20,292 nt of DNA from DASVEE01 sp036399695 (GTDB lineage: Bacteria > Acidobacteriota > Thermoanaerobaculia > Gp7-AA8). The DNA is taken from contig DASWMP010000183.1 of the NCBI GenBank assembly GCA_036399695.1, positions 1 through 20,292 on the forward strand, given 5' to 3'. The notes under the pieces were generated by a model. That model saw nothing but the letters and a program-made list of their open reading frames with translations, made no database searches and had not been told where the DNA came from. The first letter of the stretch is position 1, and each line of letters starts with the position of its first letter. Below are positions 14,720 through 20,292 of the stretch, one piece after another. The position numbers and the translations under genes are program-made.

Positions 14720-15342
14720 AGGCGTTGCGCCGCGCCAGCCGGGTCCGGCGTGTCGCGGAAAAGCGTCCTCACGTTCAGTCTCATCGTCAGCGCCTGGCCC
14801 TCCTGGGCGTTGAGTCCGAGCTCCTGAATGATGACGAATTGATTCGACAGCTCCAACAGATTGATCAGACGCCGAACCTGCTGATAAGTGCCTTCGACGG
14901 TGAACGAAATCCCGACCTCGGTTGCATCGATCCCGCTCCGGCGGCGCTCGGCGGAGGTCGATCCTCCGGTGCCGCGCGAGCTGACCTTCGTATCAGCGGC
15001 TGTCTGCACGAACGTGTACGACTTCGGCACGAGGCTGCTGGCGACGGCCAGACGTTTGACTTCGACGATCAACGGCGTCAGGCGCTCGGCCTGCGTCGAC
15101 CAGTGTTTCGTGTAGACGACCTGCACGTCGCTCTCGACCTTGCGGTAGGCGGCCAGGCGCCGCTCGGCGGCAATGCGCTCGCCGCGGGCCGTGCTCAGCG
15201 TCTCCTCGCTCTGCTGCAGACGCTCGTCGAGTGAGTCGAGGCGCTGCTTGTACTGCACGCGGTAGGTGAAGAAGAAGACCGTGTTCGCTGCCAGCAGGAG
15301 GCCGAGAATGGCCAGCAGGATTCGCTTTTCGCGCCAGATCAT
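14716..15342 (-). CDS. pilO: Type IV pilus alignment protein PilO
   Basis: A 208-residue bitopic inner-membrane protein. One membrane helix (about 9-26, LLAILGLLLAANTVFFFTY) follows a short cytoplasmic start; then a coiled coil (about 30-75) and a C-terminal ferredoxin-like domain (about 135-200), including VGISFTVEGTYQQVRRLINLLELSNQFVIIQELGL, which matches PilO. PilO pairs with PilN and positions PilP and the secretin. Between coil and domain (110-135) is a Ser/Thr/Gly/Arg-rich insert. Stop and start codons overlap in ATGA with both neighbours (4 bases with pilN, 4 with pilP), so translation is probably coupled and fixed in ratio. Confidence 0.88.
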   Translation of the reverse strand: MIWREKRILLAILGLLLAANTVFFFTYRVQYKQRLDSLDERLQQSEETLSTARGERIAAERRLAAYRKVESDVQVVYTKHWSTQAERLTPLIVEVKRLAVASSLVPKSYTFVQTAADTKVSSRGTGGSTSAERRRSGIDATEVGISFTVEGTYQQVRRLINLLELSNQFVIIQELGLNAQEGQALTMRLNVRTLFRDTPDPAGAAQRL

Positions 15343-15938
15343 TCGCTCACCTTTGCCGGTTCCACTTCATGACGGGTGGCCGGACGATACTCGACCGTGA
15401 GCGAGAAGACATAGACGTTCTCGTTCTGCAGCGTCTCGGTGGAGGGGAACGGGTTGTGGAACGCGGCGTCGCGGCCGAAGCGCTCCATGGTCGTCACCAG
15501 GCCGTCGGCCGACTTCGCCTCGAACTGCAACTGCAGCATGACGCGGCCGGTGTCATCGTCCACGCTGGGGGTGATCGAGATCAGGCGGACGTCGTCGACG
15601 ACGACCCCTTCGAGATGATCGAGCAGCTCGCTCCAGGAGAAAGCCCGCTCGGCCAGCTTGGCGTTGATGAAGCGGGTCTGGCGGTCGAGTTTCGCGAGAT
15701 CGATCTGACCGATCTGGCGCTTGACCACCTCGGCGCGGTTGCGCTCCTGCGCCGCGGCGGCGTCCTTCTGGTCGATCCTCGCGCGGGTGGCGCGGGTTTC
15801 GTGCCGGTAACGGTACCAGGTGTCGAAGTTCGTCAGAGCCATGAAGGCGATGATGAGCGACAGCACCACCACGACGGCGTAGACCGGCCGGTTGTCCCGA
15901 TAGGGACGGGATGCGAGATTCAGATGGATCGGCTTCAC
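15339..15938 (-). CDS. pilN: Type IV pilus assembly protein PilN
   Basis: A 199-residue bitopic inner-membrane protein. The cytoplasmic start MKPIHLNLASRPYRDNRP carries the NLASRP variant of the INLLP motif by which PilN docks onto PilM. A membrane helix (about 19-38), a coiled coil (45-90) and a periplasmic ferredoxin-like domain (about 100-190, SWSELLDHLEGVVVDDVRLISITPS) follow, as usual for PilN. The start is GTG at 15938, overlapping the pilM stop in GTGA, and the end overlaps pilO by 4 bases. PilN and PilO form the heterodimer that passes the state of the cytoplasmic ring to the periplasmic parts. Confidence 0.9.
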   Translation of the reverse strand: MKPIHLNLASRPYRDNRPVYAVVVVLSLIIAFMALTNFDTWYRYRHETRATRARIDQKDAAAAQERNRAEVVKRQIGQIDLAKLDRQTRFINAKLAERAFSWSELLDHLEGVVVDDVRLISITPSVDDDTGRVMLQLQFEAKSADGLVTTMERFGRDAAFHNPFPSTETLQNENVYVFSLTVEYRPATRHEVEPAKVSE

Positions 15939-16831
15939 GCGGTGAAGACTCCTGTGCAGGCGGTCAGCTCGGCGTCGACCCCGGGGAGGTCGATCGTCGA
16001 CGACTCGACGTAATCGCGGAGCGCGATGCGCCGCACCGGCGCTCCGAACTCCGACTCCAGTGCCGCGGAGACGTCACCGTCGATGCGGTTGCCGGCGAGA
16101 TAACACTGCTGGAAGTCCTGCGCGCTCATGGTGTCGCGCAGGTAGGTTGCGGAGAGGCGAAGCTCCTGCTGCAGCGTGCGGTCCGCGTTGAGATTTCGCG
16201 AGCGGATGAACAGCGGCTGCGCGCCGCGGAAGACCGCGGTGGTGAAATCGGTGTCGCGCACGTAGACGAACAGGCGATCCCTCGGCGTATCGGCCTCGCG
16301 CACGGCGATGGCGTTCCAGATGTTCAGCCCCACCGGCTCGACGAGGATCACGTCGATGCCGGCGGCGGCGAAGAGCCGTTCGATGGCGGACAGCGTCTTC
16401 TCGACGGCGCTCAGCACCATCACCTTGACGCTGCCCTGCACGCGGCTCAGCACCTCGTACGCCACGCGCATCGACTCCGGCGCGATCGGGAGCGAGCGCT
16501 TCAGGCTCCAGCGCACCACTTCCGCCGCTTCGTTGTGATTCGACGGCAGCGCCGGCAGGTCGATGATGTTGATGCGGAACCAGGAGTCGGGGAGCAGCAG
16601 CGATACCTTGTCCCAGCGTCCCGATTCGTTCCGCAGGCGCTTGAGCGCCTCGGCGAGCGAGCTTTCGTTCGTCAGCTCGGGCGTCACGACCGCCGGGGAG
16701 AAGGTGTCGGCCGCCAGGCGGTACTCCTTCGCCTGCGAGATCCGCGGCCCGCTCTTGCCGCGGCCGAGGCGCGCGTGCAGCAGAGAGCCGGAGTCGAGGA
16801 CGATGACGTCGGATGGATAAGTTCTGGCCAT
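15935..16831 (-). CDS. pilM: PilM-like actin-fold protein
   Basis: A 298-residue protein in the PilM position, about 50 residues shorter than typical PilM. PilM forms a cytoplasmic ring on the PilB side and binds PilN. The actin-like fold is visible as an N-terminal strand pair (DVIVLDSGSLLHARLG, 8-23), a middle section (WDKVSLLLPDSWFRINIIDLPALP, then EVVRWSLKRSLPI), and AAGIDVILVEPVGLNIWNA followed by RLFVYVRDTDFTTAVFRG. The N-terminal LGIDIGS phosphate-loop signature of PilM is reduced to IVLDSGS, and the canonical second loop is not evident, so nucleotide binding is doubtful. The stop of pilB is 9 bases upstream, and pilN overlaps by 4 bases. Function follows from order and fold; the shortened form could also be compared with GspL. 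Confidence 0.83.
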   Translation of the reverse strand: MARTYPSDVIVLDSGSLLHARLGRGKSGPRISQAKEYRLAADTFSPAVVTPELTNESSLAEALKRLRNESGRWDKVSLLLPDSWFRINIIDLPALPSNHNEAAEVVRWSLKRSLPIAPESMRVAYEVLSRVQGSVKVMVLSAVEKTLSAIERLFAAAGIDVILVEPVGLNIWNAIAVREADTPRDRLFVYVRDTDFTTAVFRGAQPLFIRSRNLNADRTLQQELRLSATYLRDTMSAQDFQQCYLAGNRIDGDVSAALESEFGAPVRRIALRDYVESSTIDLPGVDAELTACTGVFTA

Positions 16832-16840
16832 GATTTTGGT

Positions 16841-18466
<1,626 letters not shown>

Positions 18467-18472
18467 ATAGTC

Positions 18473-18547
18473 GTTTTCCGTTTTCCGTGGTCCGTTGCCC
18501 GTACTCCCGAGGCCCTCACGGACGACGGAAAACGGACAAAGAACAAC
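18473..18547. repeat. Heptamer-array palindrome D (pilC-pilB intergenic)
   Basis: Five 7-bp units at 18473-18507 (two GTTTTCC, then GTGGTCC, GTTGCCC, GTACTCC) face four inverted units at 18520-18547 (GGACGAC, GGAAAAC, GGACAAA, GAACAAC) across 12 bases. Read toward pilB the near units are CGGAAAA, CGGACCA and CGGGCAA. The five-plus-four layout is the same as in array A, but the units have diverged. It starts 6 bases upstream of the pilB ATG. Confidence 0.8.
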
Positions 18548-18553
18548 GCGTGA

Positions 18554-19768
18554 TCATTGGCCGCCGCCCACCGAGGAGAGCTCGAACAGCGGAAGGTAGA
18601 AGGCGTATAGCAGAACGGCGATGACCAGACCCATCCCCACGAGAATCAGCGGTTCGAGCGCCGAGACCATGCGGGAGAGCCTGGATTCGATTTCTTCGTC
18701 GTAAAACTCGCTGACGTTCGCAAGCATTTCCGTGAGCGCGCCGGTCGATTCGCCCACCTTGATCATCTCGACCGCGAGGTCCTGGACGACTTTCGTGTGC
18801 TCGAGCGAGCGCCACAGTGGCTCCCCCTCCCGCACGTTCTGCACGATGCCGGCGATCTTCGTCGAGACGAGCTGATTCGTGATCGACTGCGAGGCGATCT
18901 CGATGGCCGGGACCATCGGCGTGCCGCCGGCCAGGAGCGTGCCGAGCGACTGCGTGAACTGCATGATGGCGAACCGGTCGAGGATGCCGCCGACCAGCGG
19001 GATGCGCAGCTTCATCCGGTCCCACGTCAGGCGGCCGCTCTCCGTTCCCACCCAGCGGCGAACCAGCACCACGGCCGCCACGACGGCAATCAGCACCAAA
19101 ACGATGTTGTCCCGCAGTGAGGTCGAGAAGCTGATCATGAACTGCGTGAACCACGGCAGCTCGGCGCCGAAGCCGGTGAAGAACTCGGCGAATTTCGGGA
19201 TGACGTAGGTCAGCATGACGAAGACCATGACGCCCGAAAGCCCGACGAGCACGGCCGGATAGACGAGAGCGCCGACCACCCGCTTGCGCAGGGCGACGAT
19301 CATCTTCTGATAGCGGAGAAAGCGGCGGAGCACCCCCTCGAGGTCGCCGGAGCGCTCGCCGGCGCGGATCGACGTGGAGTAGATCGGGGGGAACATGTCG
19401 CCGAAAGAAGCGAACGCGTCCGAGAGGGCCACACCCGATTTGATCTGCTCCCGGATGTTCTCGAGCACTTCCTTGAAGCGGAGGTTCTTCTGCCGCTCGA
19501 GCATGACGTCGAAGGACTGAAGGATCGGCAGGCCGGCTTTGACCAGGGCCAGGAGCTCCTGGTTGAAGAGGAGGAAGCGCTCGGTGGAGATGACCTTGCG
19601 GCCGCGGGGGAGGAAGTCGCGGAACGAGACGGAGCCGCGCTTCGCCTCGAAGACGTGCAGCCCCTGACGGTTCATTTCCACCTGCGCGGCACGCAGGTTG
19701 GCCGCCGCCACGCGACGCTCGACGACGTCGCCCTCGGGCGTCCCCACTCTCATGATGAATTCAGGCAT
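18554..19768 (-). CDS. pilC: Type IV pilus/type II secretion platform protein PilC (GspF)
   Basis: A 404-residue polytopic inner-membrane protein, normal for PilC/GspF (about 400). It transmits PilB rotation to pilin subunits. It has two repeats of the T2SSF domain: the first about 66-192 (FNQELLALVKAGLPILQSFDVM, GVALSDAF, SIRAGERSGDLEGVL), the second about 268-395 (FTQSLGTLLAGGTPMVPAIEI, VREGEPLW, MIKVGESTGALTEML). Membrane helices are at about 166-190, 219-237 and 372-394. The N-terminal 60 residues (VGTPEGDVVERRVAAANLRAAQVEMNRQG) form the usual cytoplasmic lead domain. It is the first gene of the minus-strand train. ATG 19768 is chosen, with GGAA about 8 bases upstream; an alternative ATG lies at 19753. 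The four-base family core is intact, and nothing suggests damage. Confidence 0.94.
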   Translation of the reverse strand: MPEFIMRVGTPEGDVVERRVAAANLRAAQVEMNRQGLHVFEAKRGSVSFRDFLPRGRKVISTERFLLFNQELLALVKAGLPILQSFDVMLERQKNLRFKEVLENIREQIKSGVALSDAFASFGDMFPPIYSTSIRAGERSGDLEGVLRRFLRYQKMIVALRKRVVGALVYPAVLVGLSGVMVFVMLTYVIPKFAEFFTGFGAELPWFTQFMISFSTSLRDNIVLVLIAVVAAVVLVRRWVGTESGRLTWDRMKLRIPLVGGILDRFAIMQFTQSLGTLLAGGTPMVPAIEIASQSITNQLVSTKIAGIVQNVREGEPLWRSLEHTKVVQDLAVEMIKVGESTGALTEMLANVSEFYDEEIESRLSRMVSALEPLILVGMGLVIAVLLYAFYLPLFELSSVGGGQ

Positions 19769-19954
19769 TTCGGCTTTCCGTTCGACTCTGTGACCGCACC
19801 TTGGGACGGCCAGCGTCCGGAAAAGTCACCTCGGCGGTGGGTGTGCGGAATCACCCAAACGGCGCCGGACGATTTCCGATTTCCTCCAAAGAGATTTGCC
19901 CGCGATGGAAGGCCGGAGCGCAGGAGCATAACACCCTGCCGAATCAACGTTTAG

Positions 19955-19992
19955 CACCGGTCTGGAGTGCGGTGCCGCCCTCCAGACCGGTG
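19955..19992. repeat. Perfect 12-bp-stem palindrome
   Basis: CACCGGTCTGGA (19955-19966) pairs perfectly with TCCAGACCGGTG (19981-19992) around a 14-base loop. The loop side begins GGAGTGCGGTG, the same word that appears in the palindromes at 7573 and 20059. Confidence 0.8.
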
Positions 19993-20058
19993 TCGCCCGG
20001 CAGTTCGAAGCCCGCCTCGGCGCGCTCCATCGTCGTAGCCCGGGCGTAAGCCCCAATC

Positions 20059-20122
20059 ATCTCGGAGTGCGGTGGCGAACGCCACCGCTCTGGTACATGT
20101 GTAGAAGAGCGGTGGCGTGCGG
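20059..20122. repeat. GGAGTGCGGTGGCG palindrome, second copy
   Basis: The first 19 bases (20059-20077) are identical to 7573-7591. GCGGTGGCG (20069-20077) pairs perfectly with CGCCACCGC (20080-20088) over an AA loop, and GAGCGGTGGCG recurs at 20107-20117. It is a REP-like element. Confidence 0.75.
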
Positions 20123-20174
20123 AGGGTGTCTCAAAACGGAGCGCACACACTCTGATGGCCTAGAAACCGGCGCC

Positions 20175-20208
20175 TGCGGGCGCAGACAGACAAGAGTGTC
20201 TGTCCCAC
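20175..20208. repeat. 34-bp repeat, left copy (inverted pair)
   Basis: These 34 bases match the reverse complement of 20259-20292 with two differences. Inside, GACAGACA (20185-20192) and TGTCTGTC (20197-20204) form an 8-bp stem with an AGAG loop. Confidence 0.85.
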
Positions 20209-20258
20209 CAAGAATGCCAGCGTGCCCGCGGGTGCCCGATATTCGGCGGAATCTGAAT

Positions 20259-20292
20259 GTGGGACAGACACTCCTGTCTGTCCGCGCCCGCA
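20259..20292. repeat. 34-bp repeat, right copy (inverted pair)
   Basis: Inverted partner of 20175-20208. Its inner stem, 20262-20270 with 20275-20283, is 9 bp with a CTCC loop. The two differences from the left copy keep or extend pairing. The repeat runs to the last base of the window and may continue. Confidence 0.85.

Larger units (their letters stand above)
19769..20292. other. Gene-free repeat mosaic upstream of pilC
   Basis: This 524-base stretch has no convincing coding frame. From about 19955 it is made of successive palindromic elements, listed separately, plus a GTAA-loop hairpin (20042-20045 with 20050-20053). Positions 19769-19950 presumably hold the promoter of the pil train, but no clear -10 or -35 pair was recognised near the pilC start. 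Confidence 0.5.

Overview
The window is a gene-dense, GC-rich (roughly 65 % by eye) bacterial chromosome segment of about 20.3 kb. The gene content suggests an Acidobacteriota-type organism: a diderm with a compact PilC-PilB-PilMNOPQ plus pseudopilin cluster, a lipoprotein secretin carrying a cohesin-like tail, a coproheme-type HemQ and many intergenic palindromic repeats. This placement is inferred from family resemblance only; there is no rRNA or tRNA in the window.

Layout. 1-1952: two minus-strand genes, a chlorite-dismutase-family HemQ and a two-barrel cupin protein of unknown role. 2009-3385: MgtE magnesium channel (+). 3642-6100: TsaC (tRNA t6A synthesis) and RecN (recombinational repair), both minus. 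6276-7565: an L,D-transpeptidase lipoprotein (+), convergent with an M16 zinc protease (7624-8910, -). 8968-9796: two overlapping plus-strand genes for stand-alone TIR-domain proteins, lower in GC than their surroundings. 9853-19768: one long minus-strand gene train, read from high to low coordinates: PilC, PilB/GspE, PilM, PilN, PilO, PilP-like, PilQ secretin, then three pseudopilins. 19769-20292 holds no gene but a mosaic of palindromic repeats.

How the genes work together. The 10-kb train encodes nearly a whole type IV pilus/type II secretion-like envelope machine: inner-membrane platform (PilC), assembly ATPase (PilB), cytoplasmic ring and alignment subcomplex (PilM, PilN, PilO, PilP), outer-membrane secretin (PilQ) and three pseudopilins. 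A retraction ATPase (PilT) and prepilin peptidase (PilD) are not in the window. Two additions are unusual: a thrombospondin-type-3 calcium-binding repeat between proline runs in the PilP-like protein, and a cohesin-like domain at the secretin C-terminus. The other genes look like unlinked housekeeping functions, plus a probable recently acquired TIR pair.

Above the gene level two patterns recur. Four intergenic regions carry tandem 7-bp arrays that share a CGG or CGA core with four variable bases; each lies just upstream of a minus-strand start, and three of the four belong to larger inverted structures. Six of nine putative transcription-unit starts have a TANNNT hexamer 7-9 bases before the start codon and no evident Shine-Dalgarno, which suggests leaderless mRNAs.
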